The notes under the pieces: model-generated
What the model was told of the DNA's origin: nothing
The model's database searches: none
Seen by the model: only the letters and a program-made list of their open reading frames with translations
Part shown: piece after piece, positions 1-10,208 of the stretch
How the letters are laid out: each line of letters begins with the position of its first letter
Position numbering within the stretch: position 1 is the first letter of the stretch
Assembly: GCA_015832175.1 (NCBI GenBank)
Contig: WJXW01000002.1
Coordinates: 930,001 to 994,000 of the forward strand
Length of the DNA stretch: 64,000 nucleotides
DNA from: Paraphaeosphaeria minitans
Lineage: Eukaryota > Ascomycota > Dothideomycetes > Pleosporales > Didymosphaeriaceae
Direction: 5' to 3'
Made by a program: the position numbers and the translations under genes

Positions 1-54
1 CGTCGCCGCGCTCTTTGCCCCGGGCGTGAAGGCAAGCGGGGTGTCAATCTCCAT
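1..54 (-). CDS. N-terminus of an unidentified gene, cut by the window edge
   Basis: On the minus strand an ATG at 54-52 lies in a near-perfect Kozak context (GCCGCCATGG). It opens a frame that stays clear for 18 codons to the window edge and begins MEIDTPLAFTPGAK. The gene points away from the RsfS/Atp25-like gene, so the two would share the spacer at 55-376. Too little protein is visible to name a family. The start context and the divergent layout support a real gene, but it could also be chance. Confidence 0.5.
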   Translation of the reverse strand, partial: MEIDTPLAFTPGAKSAAT

Positions 55-376
55 GGCGGCGGCGATGACGGGTATCTGTAGAGTTGAAGGAAGGAAGGAA
101 GGAAAGAGGAAGGAGGAAGAGCCGATAGTTGCTCTGAGGGAAGGCGAGGTAGCGAGGGTAGACTCGCAGTGCCGTGTGATTAATGATTTTGTGGTGTTCT
201 TGGGCCGCTTGGAAATGACAAACTTGCCCCGCCACTCAAATGCAAAAAAGTGCCCGCTCCACGTCTTATCGCTATCGCCACGTGCCATGGTCGGCAATGC
301 GAAACGCCGACCAAAAGTTGGTCCAGCAACATTGCATTCACCATCGCCATCGCACCAGATACACACACATTGCGCC
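55..376. promoter_or_regulatory. Divergent intergenic region between two gene starts
   Basis: About 320 bp separate the leftward ATG at 54 from the rightward ATG at 377. It contains a GGAAG/GAAAG purine-rich run at about 88-120 (a pyrimidine tract on the minus strand, typical of fungal core promoters) and a CACGTG-like stretch near 257-285. A frame is open upstream of 377 in phase with the downstream gene, but its composition and lack of a targeting sequence make it look like leader rather than coding sequence. Confidence 0.45.
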
Positions 377-1690
377 ATGTCGCTATCGAGAGCCGTCTCG
401 TCGTACCTGAGATGCACTGCATGCTCGGTCCCGATTTCGCGAGCGTGGCCTAAAGCATCGCCGAAGACGACCTTCCGCGCCTCCTGCACGGCACAACGCC
501 CGATTAGCAACACAACAAGACGCCTCGCAAGCAGAGACGATCCGGCGGTCCAAGATCCAGAATATGCTCTTCTCAAAGACGGAGAAGAAGGAGATGTTGT
601 TTTCGCCGCGGAGGAAAGGACCGAGCTTGGCTTAGAGGTCCCCGCTGAGGACGGAGAGATGGCAGCAACAGAAGAAGGCCCAGTAGAAGAGGACTTCACA
701 AACGAAGAAGTACGCCTCCAAGAAACACCAGAGTCAGAATTTGATGCCAAATTTGGCCTGCCACCGCTCCCCACGGTCGAGCCATCAAACCCCACGCTGC
801 CGTGGTACCTCCAGAACCGCCCAGCGCCTGAACCCACGCAAGCCGCCATCCTTCCCGACCTCCCGCCCAACCCGCCACCGCTTCTCCAGGCCCTTCTAGA
901 ATACGTCGCCAACACCGCCGGTATGGACGACCTGGTTCTGTACGACCTGCGCCACCTCGACCCACCGCCCGCTCTCGGCTCATCCCTGCTCATGATCATC
1001 TGCACCGCCCGCTCAGAGAAGCATCTCCACGTCTCCGCCGACCGCTTCTGCCGCTACCTCCGCCGCGAACACCACTTAAAGGCCAATGCTGCCGGCCTGC
1101 TAGGCCGCAATGAGCTCAAGATAAAGCTTCGCCGCAAGGCTAAGCGCATGAAGATGCTGGCCAACGTTGGCGGTGCTGAGCCCGAAGGCAACATCGACGA
1201 CGGCATCAGAACGGGCTGGATCTGCTGCACCATCGGCAAAATACAAGCGCATCCCGACGATCCTGGTTTTGGGCCTGCGCGAGGTGAGGGCGAGGGCTTC
1301 GTTGGGTTCAGCGACGTGAAGCCCGGCGTCAACGTTGTCGTGCAAATGTTCACGGAAGAGAAGAGGGCGGAGACCGACCTCGAGGCGCTGTGGGGAGGCG
1401 TGCTGAAGACGCATGAGCGGAATGAGGGTAAGGCGGACGAGATGATCAAGGCGGCCGGCGAGCACCTGGAAGAGGCTGATTTGGAGGCTGAGGTGGCTGC
1501 GGAAGACGAGAAAGAAGCACAGGAAATCAAGTCCAGGCCTACGCCCGTTGCTCCGCCAGCACCTACGCCCGCGCCCACACCCGTCTTCAACGTACCCCGA
1601 CCGACGGCAGGCGATGCATTCCCGGACCCTTCTGCCTTCGAAAACCGCCAGCAGCTGCGCCGGCTGCATACTGTAGGACTACGCGTGTAA
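377..1690 (+). CDS. Mitochondrial RsfS-domain protein, Atp25-like (N-terminal half type)
   Basis: Intronless gene of 437 residues. The start at 377 is chosen because it gives a classical mitochondrial presequence (Arg/Ser-rich, no acidic residues for ~50 residues); the frame stays open further upstream, to 26. An acidic linker (about 68-125) leads to a PWYLQ motif (142-146) and then a domain at about 165-320 resembling the RsfS/DUF143 fold (LLEYV..TAGMDDLVLYDLR, then a basic helix with LLGRNELKIKLRRKAKR). Fungal Atp25 has this domain at its N-terminus. In yeast the protein supports assembly of the Atp9 ring, and its C-terminal half stabilises OLI1 mRNA. Here the protein ends soon after an Ala/Pro-rich tail, so that C-terminal half is absent. 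It could be a shortened Atp25 or a mitochondrial ribosome-silencing-factor homologue. Domain call fairly firm, exact role inferred. Confidence 0.8.
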   Translation: MSLSRAVSSYLRCTACSVPISRAWPKASPKTTFRASCTAQRPISNTTRRLASRDDPAVQDPEYALLKDGEEGDVVFAAEERTELGLEVPAEDGEMAATEEGPVEEDFTNEEVRLQETPESEFDAKFGLPPLPTVEPSNPTLPWYLQNRPAPEPTQAAILPDLPPNPPPLLQALLEYVANTAGMDDLVLYDLRHLDPPPALGSSLLMIICTARSEKHLHVSADRFCRYLRREHHLKANAAGLLGRNELKIKLRRKAKRMKMLANVGGAEPEGNIDDGIRTGWICCTIGKIQAHPDDPGFGPARGEGEGFVGFSDVKPGVNVVVQMFTEEKRAETDLEALWGGVLKTHERNEGKADEMIKAAGEHLEEADLEAEVAAEDEKEAQEIKSRPTPVAPPAPTPAPTPVFNVPRPTAGDAFPDPSAFENRQQLRRLHTVGLRV

Positions 1691-2231
1691 CACTAGAAAG
1701 TATATACCCACTGTAAAACATGTATACATAACACGAGGAAGAATCAATCATACTCACGGAATTCAGCGAGTGCAGAGAGGAAGTGAACATCTTGCGAACC
1801 AACATGAAGCTCGCATTAGCCTGATCAACAATTAGTCATCAAGAGGTAGCTTTTGATCTACGCGTCTCACAATCGAGGGAAAGTGAGGAACCTGCGGCGT
1901 TGGACCCGTATATTCTTCAGTGCCCGGATGCCACAGAATATGCGTGTGAAAGACTTTCCCCCAGTGTTAGCGTGATATTGTAGGAGGAGCTTACTGTGTT
2001 AGGTGTTATGGGCTTTGTTCTGTGTATGTTGCGAGCCTAATTTGTACAAACGGCGTCCTCGCGTGGATGACCTGGGAGGCGCAGAGCTTGAGTGATTCCG
2101 TCCAATCCATTCCAATCCAACATATCCGTACCAGCCATTGCAAGAACGCAGCTTGACGCGAACTCGGCGACCCTTCCCCTGTACAAAGTCCCTCTCATTC
2201 AGGTCCGTCTGCCGCTGACCTCGAGCTCGGT
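1691..2231. other. Convergent intergenic region, no gene seen
   Basis: The two flanking genes converge here, so this holds both 3' untranslated regions. AT-rich segments with TATATA/AATAA-like signals follow the stop at 1690 (around 1699-1745). Frames open across 1999-2268 on the minus strand lack an ATG and conservation-like features, and the intron model of the next gene stops at 2232. Confidence 0.5.
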
Positions 2232-2899
2232 TTACCTCATGCCCATTTGCGGCACGCACACGACGCACTGCGCAAGCGGAAGACCTGTCACATTTATCAG
2301 CATTACGAGACTTGATCTCCCACAGAGTCCACCGAAAGCTCCCACTCCAAGCAGAACCAGCAAGACTTACGGTGTGCCAAACATCGCGGTTCCAATCCCA
2401 ACTCGCTCTGCCGATATAGCCCCTGGAACTGGACCTGCCGCTGTATCACCCACTGCATATGGCCGATCTGCGCATCCACCGCCGTGCCCCACGCCCCCAG
2501 CGCACCCTCCACGTCGTCGTCCTCGATTTGCGCCATCCGCATATAAAACGCCGTCGCCGCCTCCGCGTGTACGATGTGCGTGTTGCGCACCCGCGCAACG
2601 GCTGTCAGACGCTGGGTGCGCAGGCGCGCATTTTCCTGCTCGAGGGCGGTGATGCGGGCGCTGAGGTTGGCGATTGCGGTGGAGTCGAGATGCGAAGGGG
2701 TTGGGGTGGTGGAGGGGTGCTGTGCGTCCTCGAGGGCGTCGCCGGGCGTGGTGAAGGAGGCCGACGAGTGATGGGACTGGTTCTCGACTTGGTGTACGGG
2801 GTCGCGGGTGGCTTCTTCCATCTCTTGCGTCCGCTGCTGGGGGGCGTATTGTGGGTGCTGCTTGGATGGGGAGGCGGAGTCGTGCGATGGGAGCGTCAT
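2232..2899 (-). CDS. Small coiled-coil protein of unknown function, two exons
   Basis: Minus-strand gene: exon 1 is 2899-2371, exon 2 is 2284-2232, joined across an 86-nt intron with a GTAAGT donor, a GCTGATA branch-like site and an ACAG acceptor. The product is 193 residues. Residues 1-70 are Ser/Pro/Thr/Gln-rich and probably disordered. Residues 74-104 form a leucine-heptad coiled coil (NLSARITALEQENARLRTQR). An alpha-helical segment with acidic and aromatic residues follows (AFYMRMAQIEDDD.., about 117-160). Skipping the intron would instead give a 198-residue ending with no recognisable features. No family recognised and no catalytic motif. The helical heptads suggest oligomerisation (inference). 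Confidence 0.6.
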
Positions 2900-3198
2900 G
2901 GTGAGTAGCTTTGGTGGAGATATCAGGCTGCACGGGAGATTAGCATGAGGAAGCGAGAGAGTGGTTATGAGAAGGAGGTGTTTTGAGATGTTGTTTGTCG
3001 GTCGGTGTATGCCAGTCTTGAGCGCGCAAACGCATTTTTTAAGTGGGCGGAGGAGGGTCGTGCGGAGGTGAAAGTGAATCAGTCCAATCTAGTATATCTA
3101 GACTAGTTGCTTGCTTAACACACAGCTTGACACGGTGGTCCTCTATACGCTTTCTATCTGCCATAGTTATCGATCATCTACGCAATCACTTTCTCTCC

Positions 3199-3775
3199 TC
3201 AAAGACTCGATGACCCCACCGCCGCCTTCCCATGCTCGCACGTATAACACACCTTCCCATCCGGACTCCCTATCCTCATCAACCCCGTCGTCTGCGCTAG
3301 CCGCTTGCCCATGTGCACAACCTGGTTTTCAACAAACACTTTCGTTCCCACGGGCGCAGGTCGCAGATACGTGCAGTTCAGCGTCCTGCTGACATGTCCT
3401 ATACCACATGGATCAGTTACCCACTCGGGCACTTTTCACGTGCTCCGAAAGCAAGGGCAACTCACCAGTGTCCCAGAAAGCCTCACTACTCGCCGCAATC
3501 AGTGCCGTGCTAGTCGTCATGTCGAAAATCAGGGCCACCGCACCCCCGTGCAGGTTCCCCGTCATGTTGCACAGCTCATCCGTCACCTCGAAGCTGAATA
3601 CTGTCCGCGCGTTGTGCGGGTGTTGCTTGCTTGGTTCAAAAGTCACAGACTCGAGAGAGAGGATCTTGGGGATCATGGCGTCGTGGCCGGTGTAGCCTTC
3701 ACCGGCAGCGGTTTGGCTGACTTCGAGCTGCATGAATGGATTAGTGTGAGCACTTGAGTGATGCGCTGGTGGCAT
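3199..3775 (-). CDS. Hotdog-fold acyl-CoA thioesterase, THEM2/PaaI (4HBT) type
   Basis: Two exons: 3775-3466 and 3398-3199, with a 67-nt intron (GTGAGT donor, AACTGAT branch-like site, TATAG acceptor). The product is 169 residues. The 4HBT signature is clear: N70-x5-HGG (76-78) followed by D85, matching the Asn/His-Gly/Asp spacing of the human THEM2 active site (Asn50, Asp65). The strand HVSRTLNCTYLRPAPVGTKV lies just after the splice, as expected for the central hotdog helix and sheet. It should hydrolyse acyl- or aryl-CoA thioesters, probably as a tetramer. The first ~18 residues are uncertain: CACTAAT..ATGCAG just before residue 17 looks like an intron end, so an extra upstream exon is possible. 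There is no obvious targeting peptide. Substrate unknown. Confidence 0.85.
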
Positions 3776-4642
3776 CTGGAGGAGTATGTACCCATCTTTT
3801 CACTCTTTCGAGAGGCGATCCGATTTTGGGGAGGCTAAGCCGCGCTTTTAGGTGTTTTGATTCCACCATTTCATTAGGTTGCTTGTTGTTTGAGGGTGTT
3901 GTCACAGCCGTCACTTGGTGAGGATGTTGGAGTTGTACCTCGGCATGAGATTGTTGCGCTTACTATTCTCGGCTAATCTGTTGGCACTAGGTACCGGTTT
4001 CCGATATTGGTGACAACTTTCTCATCTCTGTAGGAATTTCACCTTCAGGGTGTCCGACGTCTTTTGGTCACTTAATGTGCTTACTAGGACGGTTTTGGCG
4101 TGAATTGGATCACATGTCAGACAGCCCCAAGGTAGTAAAACTTATCAGATTACTGTAGTTCATTATGTCTCTTTTTATGAGTATGAGCTTTAGTATTCTT
4201 TCTCTTATCTAAATGCTACCTACAAGAGCGCTGAAGGCCACTTAGTGTAAGAAATATGCACACCATTACATGGTCCATACTATTAGGTTATACGCTATGA
4301 CTATGAAGACATGTTACCTAGTGTAGAGCAGGTGAAACCCATAATAAGTATGCAGTGCACTTCAATTCTCCTGTGCCTCCAGCAACTCATCATATCACTG
4401 TGATTATTATGGCAGATGTAGCTCGCAAACCTCAACGCTGAGTCTAGATCTTCTTCTCACCGAGGACACATCGCTATTAGTTCTATCACATGATGATGAA
4501 TGAGTAGACGAGGGCAAGTTGTTGTATGATCATTACAGACTTGTAGAATCTATAAGCTCATAGGGACCAGGCGATCAGATGTTGAGGATGAACCGTAGGA
4601 AGAACATAGTCTCCACATGCTTGCCGCGAACAGTCAAACTCC
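3776..4642. other. Intergenic region upstream of the thioesterase, no gene seen
   Basis: About 870 bp, somewhat AT-richer than the genes but not RIP-saturated: TGA and CpA remain common. Both strands are interrupted and no splice-compatible coding segment was recognised. It contains the 5' region of the thioesterase (right of 3775) and the 3' region of the MFS gene (left of 4643). Confidence 0.5.
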
Positions 4643-6568
4643 TCACACCTCCTCCTTCTCCCTCACTGTCGACTCTCCTTCTACCTCGCTCTCCTTATTT
4701 TCTTCCTTGCCTGCTTTCTTCTTCCTCACATCCACCCAGCCCATGCCAAACGAACAAATGAACGCCAAGCCAGCAAACGCAACCAACATCAGCCAGATGT
4801 TCTTCAAACTCTCGCTATACGCATTCAATACGCCATCCACTTCCCAAGGCTTGCTGGGATCCACGAGTTTTCTCACTGCATCCGCGCTAGACCCCGCTTC
4901 TAGGGCCGCCTGCGGAGAGACGGATGGGGCGTACTGGCCGAGTTTCTTGACGAGACACTGCGTAAAAATGGTGTTGGCGACGACGAGGAAGATGGCTCCG
5001 GCGAGGTTATGGACGAATATGATTAACGCGAGCGACACGGGGATAAGGCGCAAAGGCAGCGCGGATTGTGTGGCTACAAGAGCCTGTATACACGTTAGAT
5101 GAGTAGGCAAATGAAGGGAAGACTACCCACCATTTGCATTCCTGCACCGCGACCTGCACCGAGAATTATCAGGTATCCGATCCACTTGGCTGTGCTGGTA
5201 TGCTGCGTGAGTGTTGACAGAAGGCCGTTGCCGATAGCTACGACTGCGCCGCTGAACACCGCCCATGGCATGTAGAAGCCCAGTTTCGAAACTGTTGCCG
5301 TTAGTACTGGTCGACCAGCCTGATTATAAAAGATACTTACCACCAGCACCAGACACAATTGCAAAGAGCAGCTGACTCAGAATCTGTGGCAGCACATTGA
5401 CACCACTCTCCGTCGGCCCTGCTCCCTTGACGCTCTGAAAATACGTCGGAATCCACAGGCTTCCTACAAACACGCAGACACCCAGTCCGATAGTCTGCCC
5501 AATGCATGCCAACACTATCCTGTTCTTGAACAGCGATCCCGGTATCATTGCCCTGTCGCCAATCCTAGCTTCCCATGCAATGAACACAATGGCCATGACG
5601 CCAGCACCGACGAATTGGCCGATGACGGTTGGACTCTTCCAACTATGTGACCCTTCGCCACCGAATTGTATAGCTAGGAGTAACATTATGCAGGCTGGCG
5701 CGAATAATGCGAAGCCAGGAAGATCGAGCTTATGGAGAATGAGGTCTTTGAAGAGAGCCAAAGAGTAGGCCGCCTTTGGATTTGGCTCGGGAATGTGGAT
5801 GAGGGCGAGCATGGTGGCGGTGACGGCTCCTATAGGGAGGTTCATGTAGAAGCCTGGACTATCAGTATATGCTCAAAGCGATAGGTATAGATTAGACTTA
5901 CACCATCTCCAGGTTGCGTGCTCGGTCAATGCACCTCCAATGAGGGGGCCAGAGACCAGACCCATTTGGCCAATCCCAATCATAATGCCGGTATACAACG
6001 GACGCTTCTCGAGTGGCGTAGAATTGGTGAGTATATTCAAGCCGCCATTCATCAGGCCCGCGGCACCCATCCCAGCGAGTGCACGTCCGCCGATGAGCAT
6101 TGTTGAGCTATTTGCTACCCCGCAAATGAGTGAGCCGAGTTCGAAAACGAAGAGATGCACCAAGAATACATGTTTGATCTTCATGTAGGAGTAGATCTTG
6201 CCGCTGAGGGGCTGCAGAGCCGCACTTGGGACATCGTAGCAGTAGTCGTACTATTGTGTAAGGTCCTCTTACGCAGCCAGCTGATACGCGCCACTATACC
6301 ATCCCACATCAGGGAGCGAATGGAACTGGGTCGTAATGTGCGGTATCGCGGTACTGAGAATACTCTGGTCGAGCAGCAGAAGGAACGTAATGAGGGAGAC
6401 GCTGGCAACGATCATAAATAGTCTAAAATCGGTCACATAATGCATCTCTGCCTCTGCTAACTCCGTTTTTGACTTCGTCGGCATGAGCGCATGTTCGGTA
6501 GTTAGGCTTGTAGGTTCTGATGTCGCGATGTTTGCGGACGTTGGTGCGGGTTTAGCGTCCGTCGACAT
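4643..6568 (-). CDS. MFS exporter, DHA2-like drug/metabolite:H+ antiporter, five exons
   Basis: Exons on the minus strand: 6568-6273, 6224-5902, 5853-5341, 5291-5131 and 5083-4643. The four introns are 47-49 nt and carry consensus donors; the third has a perfect TACTAAC branch point. Together they code for 577 residues. A polar N-tail (1-48) precedes TM1 with the antiporter motif [12 protein letters not shown] (65-76). Motif B is [12 protein letters not shown] (144-155), and antiporter motif C is [13 protein letters not shown] (184-196), followed by [12 protein letters not shown]. The length and hydrophobic pattern fit 14 membrane segments of the DHA2 group, which includes fungal toxin and drug efflux pumps in the plasma membrane. 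The tail is charged ([17 protein letters not shown]). It lies 1.4 kb from a Zn2Cys6 regulator on the same strand. Substrate not deducible. Confidence 0.9.
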
Positions 6569-7108
6569 AGTGAGAGCGAAGCAAGATCCGAAATGGAATT
6601 TGCAACCTGGAATACTTTCCGAACGACAAGGAGTTTTGAGGGTTAGAAAATGCAGATAAATAATTGAATGCTGTAGCCTAGGGTTAAAGGGTTGAACCCC
6701 GTGACGGTTCTGGTAATTGCCCGGGATTCGGGACGCGACTAGGCATGAATTCCGTTCAACACGGATTTCATCCAGCGAATGAGGGCCAAGTAAACATTGG
6801 GCTTTCGCGAATTACTGGTTTACGACTTGTGCAGCATGTTTACATTCGTCCGTGATGCGCTTCGACCTATTTTGCATCATAGAGCGAGGACTGTGCAGGC
6901 ATGAAATGGACGATTTGCCCTCTGCTGTGCTGACCAGAATGACCATGATGAGTCAGTGTGATGGTGTATCAGGAACTAGCTGCGTAACACAATGGCCTTC
7001 TAAACGGTGGATGGCGTGTCTCACAATCGAGGGGCCGATTGCCCTAGAACATGCTCCAGTCCGCATCCATGACTTCCCGGCTCCCTCCTAATATGTCCCC
7101 CGCATTTT
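6569..7108. promoter_or_regulatory. Upstream region of the MFS exporter
   Basis: 540 bp between the exporter start and the next minus-strand frame. It contains CGG/CCG triplets (for example around 6720-6735, CCCGGGATTCGGG) of the kind bound by Zn2Cys6 regulators, but no exact spaced palindrome was recognised. A plus-strand frame at 6852-7091 has no coding character. Regulation by the neighbouring factor is inference. Confidence 0.35.
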
Positions 7109-7468
7109 TCACCTCTCTGCGATTTCAATGTATTTTGTCACCCGTGGCACCAAACTGACTTTATACCGAAATGACCGGAAGAGGATTTCCAAGATTCTGG
7201 AGATGATCCACAGGAACGCCCCGAAAATCCCGATCAAACAGAGAACTGCTGTATGTTTGGGGAGATCCCGCGTAATTTTTGAGAAGAACCCCAGCATACG
7301 GTCTTGCAAATTACATGGCCCGGTCGAATTGAGATGCAGTTGAACGTATCCTTCGATCCCAGCCAGTGCCTCCCCTACACGCTTCACCGTGACACTCATG
7401 CTCCCGCACACAAAATGCAATCGTCCAATAGCGTCATGTGTCTGACCCGTAACTGAAGGTATCGACAA
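7109..7468 (-). CDS. Possible small single-pass membrane protein, unknown function
   Basis: An uninterrupted minus-strand frame of 119 residues from the ATG at 7468. A hydrophobic stretch at about 75-95 (TAVLCLIGIFGAFLWIISRIL) could span a membrane and is followed by a basic C-tail (FRSFRYKVSLVPRVTK). The N-terminal part is soluble with no recognised motif. It may be the last exon of a longer gene whose upstream exons lie between 7469 and 7980, but no convincing splice pair was found. It could also be non-coding. Its position between an exporter gene and a regulator gene is the only contextual clue. Confidence 0.35.
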   Translation of the reverse strand: MSIPSVTGQTHDAIGRLHFVCGSMSVTVKRVGEALAGIEGYVQLHLNSTGPCNLQDRMLGFFSKITRDLPKHTAVLCLIGIFGAFLWIISRILEILFRSFRYKVSLVPRVTKYIEIAER

Positions 7469-7982
7469 TGTACACGTCGAATTGGTTAAGTAGAGCGGGA
7501 ACCTTTGTGTCTTGATCTAACGGCAAGTCTGAGCGAGTCTGAGCGAGTCTGGTACAACTCTTGTGTTCGTACATCTGTTGCACATCTACATCGAAGCATA
7601 GGAATCAATGCAAACTATTGCAGGTGATTTGAGGACGACTGTGGTATCTTGCGATGCATAATTGTAGAGTTTGTTTCGAAGTTCCAGACACTTAAGAGAG
7701 ACGAATGGAACACATACCTGAGGGAAGGTTGAAAAACGGAAAGTGCGTTATCATCGGGTCATATGGCTTTCCGAGACTTGGTGGTGTGATGATGTAGCTG
7801 GCCTATCGTGAAGATCCAGGTCAACGGATGGTGGCGAGTCTACTTTATATAACCAACAGCAAACTAAGGGAAATCAAAGTTCAAACCATGACCCAAGATG
7901 CCTCAAGGTCACACTTTCCCATTGCCCTGCAGCCCTAACCATTAATTGAAAACGCAGTTCAAAAGAAACCAGCTTGTATCAT
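7469..7982. other. Intergenic region, no gene seen
   Basis: About 510 bp containing a TATATAA-like element near 7844-7851 and a short tandem repeat. No coding segment with fungal splice signals was recognised. It follows the 3' end of the regulator gene. Confidence 0.45.
7526..7550. repeat. Short direct repeat, 10-bp unit (AGTCTGAGCG) 2.5 copies
   Basis: Two and a half perfect tandem copies of AGTCTGAGCG lie in the spacer between the small membrane frame and the regulator gene. Probably simple-sequence noise. Confidence 0.7.
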
Positions 7983-9930
7983 CTAAAACTGTGTTTCTCC
8001 CCAAACGTTTGTAAACCACATGTCTGCATTCGTCATCCACGCATCTCCCACTCCAACAAGCTCTCCCGTGGAGTCCATACCAAGACCTGTCGCGCTCTCC
8101 AGATTTTCTCTCCATCTTACGCTCAAAGATTTCAATCCTTCATACCCACCAGCAAGCGAAAATACGTTCTCTTGCCCGCCATTCTCTTCAGCCAGTTGTT
8201 CACGAGCCTCTTCAAACTTCACACAAACCCGGTCAAAGTACCACAGCACATCGGCAGTCGCGCGTGCAGTATATCGATCCCAGCCTGGATACTCTAACAC
8301 GGAAAGTGAGTAAAGAACTTGGCAGGTGTTGGAGAAGGCTAGGACCTGGACCATGTTCATGGTAATGGACGGGATGTCAAGATAGTTGTCCAGTGAGGCT
8401 TTACAAGCTTGGAGGCATGCGGTCAGATACTCGATGCGCTGATAGTCTAGTGTAGCGTTTGATGCCGTAGGTGCAATGCCGAATAGAGCAGGCTCATAAA
8501 TCTGCACTTCGGTACCGTAGAGATATAACAAAACCATTTGATTCCGCAATTGTGTTTGAGAGAGGCCGCCTTTGACCACATCGAGCATGATTCGCAAAGC
8601 CTTGACTTGATGCAAAGCACAAGCTGCACTGGGTGGGCCATCCTGAATCTGCTGAAGAGTATTGTACGCGTCCACCGAAACTCTTGATATGCGAGCCATA
8701 GCTACAAGAACAATGTCGTCTTTGTTGTCGAGATTCTGGGACAGATTGTCGCAAGCCCTTGCGATGCGCGAAGACCAACGCATTGGCTCTGCTTTGACCG
8801 AAAGCGCGGCCATGGCGGAAAGCGCAAAGGACGCGATTAGTGCACGGCGCTCTTCGTCATTGTGTGATTCATGTTGATCTGGCAGCTGGCCTACGAGCAC
8901 GGGAGGTTTTGGACAGGCCATGACAAGGTCGGTTGGTCGATTGAATCCGAGGTCTGAGATGACGTGTCTGGATTGAAATTAGCTTGTAGCAGGAACCACG
9001 CTCAGTCACTCACTTTGCGACGTTGAGGAACATGCCCATGCCGCCTCGCCTCGACGGAGTAAAGTAGACTTGCCATGTCAAGCATATAAGTAAGCACAAC
9101 AGTAAATCGATACTCCGCTCGCCACCTAAGATGTTAGTATACTCTCAAGCTAATCTAAGGGATAGCTCACCAGTCACAACGCGAAGGATGAGCTCTTCGC
9201 GAACACGGCATCCATACTCACTCTGTCGCGCGCGTGACTTTTCGCAGATTACTTGAATGGCCCTATACATATTGGGACGCCCCCGCACGAAATTGTCAAC
9301 CGTCTGCGTGTTGTGAGCAAAGAATGCGTTGCAAGCTAACATTGCAAACCTGCTCAACTCACAGTGTCCAGCACGTGGATGAATGGGAATTGCTCTAGGT
9401 ACCGCGTCCGGAATTGTGATAAAATCTCCTTAGGTGGGCGTTCAGAAGGGAATGGCATGGGACCTTGGCTGATTGGTAGCAAGTGTGGGGTTTGTGAGCA
9501 TATTGCGTTCAGCTCTGCCTGCGTCGTTGACACAGAAGGAGAAGGCGTCAAAGACGGTGCAGGCGCTTGCTGTGCCTGGCATAAGATTAGCCCCCGCCGC
9601 AGATCATAATCCAAGTAGACTCGATAGTCATTTGACTTACTTGCAGCAACGTAACGAGGCTATCCAGTTTATCTTCCAGTTGTGATTTGCGAGCGGTCTT
9701 TTGCGACCCCGTCTTGCGAACAAACGTTGCCGACTGACAATCCTTGCTGAGACGGTGACATCTGCGTAGTGTTCGCTCATGGAGCTCTTGCAAGCATTTG
9801 GCTGGGAAGATACGGTACCGTACCTTCCACAACCGCCACCTTGGCGAGGTATACATTTGCACTTGGCCTTGACGCAGTTTGAGCATGCATGTCCGTAAGC
9901 GGCAGACGATTTGCTTGTAGGGCGGTTCAT
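7983..9930 (-). CDS. Zn2Cys6 (Gal4-type) transcription factor, six exons
   Basis: Exons on the minus strand: 9930-9824, 9761-9641, 9575-9363, 9303-9171, 9125-9014 and 8967-7983. The introns are 45-65 nt; intron 1 interrupts the zinc cluster. The product is 556 residues. The binuclear cluster is C16-x2-C19-x6-C26-x7-C34-x2-C37-x6-C44, complete only when intron 1 is removed, which confirms that junction. A basic/helical linker follows (RKSQLEDKLDSLVTLLQ), then a Pro/Ser-rich stretch and a fungal regulatory middle domain beginning near FRTRYLEQFPFIHVLD and including GGERSIDLLLCLLICLTWQ. The long last exon is helical and ends NVWGETQF. Nuclear DNA-binding regulator recognising CGG triplets (family knowledge). 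A CGG-N3-CCG at 10,048-10,056 in its own upstream region could be an autoregulatory site. The nearby exporter is a plausible target (inference). Confidence 0.9.
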
Positions 9931-10160
9931 ATATTAGAGCTTCAATCCCGCCGATCCGTACTACAAGTGTAACGATGTTAGCCCACGAATCGACTGCAGG
10001 TAGATAGTGTAGGGAGCGTGACATGGGGTGTGCGTTCGTCCGAAGAGCGGAAACCGGTGAAATAGACCCCAAAATCCGGGCGCTTTCCCTCTTTTGGTAC
10101 TAGCTCCTCTTGCTTCTAAAGTCTCTCTCTTCGGATACTGTGGCTTAGCGGCTTGTGCAC
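9931..10160. promoter_or_regulatory. Upstream region of the Zn2Cys6 regulator, last non-RIP sequence
   Basis: This spacer carries CGG-AAA-CCG at 10,048-10,056, an inverted CGG pair of the type recognised by Zn2Cys6 dimers, and a CT-rich tract at about 10,084-10,135. Base composition is still normal; from about 10,180 it collapses into AT-rich, TpA-rich sequence. Confidence 0.4.
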
Positions 10161-10208
10161 GCCATCAGCTTATGCCCGCGCCCTAATACTCTACTACTAA
10201 CTTTAACG

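Noticed and set aside
1054..1669. Long minus-strand frames opposite the Atp25-like gene
   Set aside because: They are mirror frames of a GC-rich coding region. They lack motifs, splice signals and a sensible start.
2459..2908. Plus-strand frame of ~149 codons opposite the coiled-coil gene
   Set aside because: Gly/Val/Arg-rich low-complexity translation typical of an antisense shadow; the minus-strand frame has heptads and a clean intron.
3305..3757. Plus-strand frame of ~150 codons over the thioesterase
   Set aside because: The opposite strand encodes a clear hotdog thioesterase with correct splicing and active-site spacing.
6852..7091. Plus-strand frame of 79 codons upstream of the MFS gene
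   Set aside because: No motif, Met/Cys-rich random-looking composition, and it lies in the promoter region.
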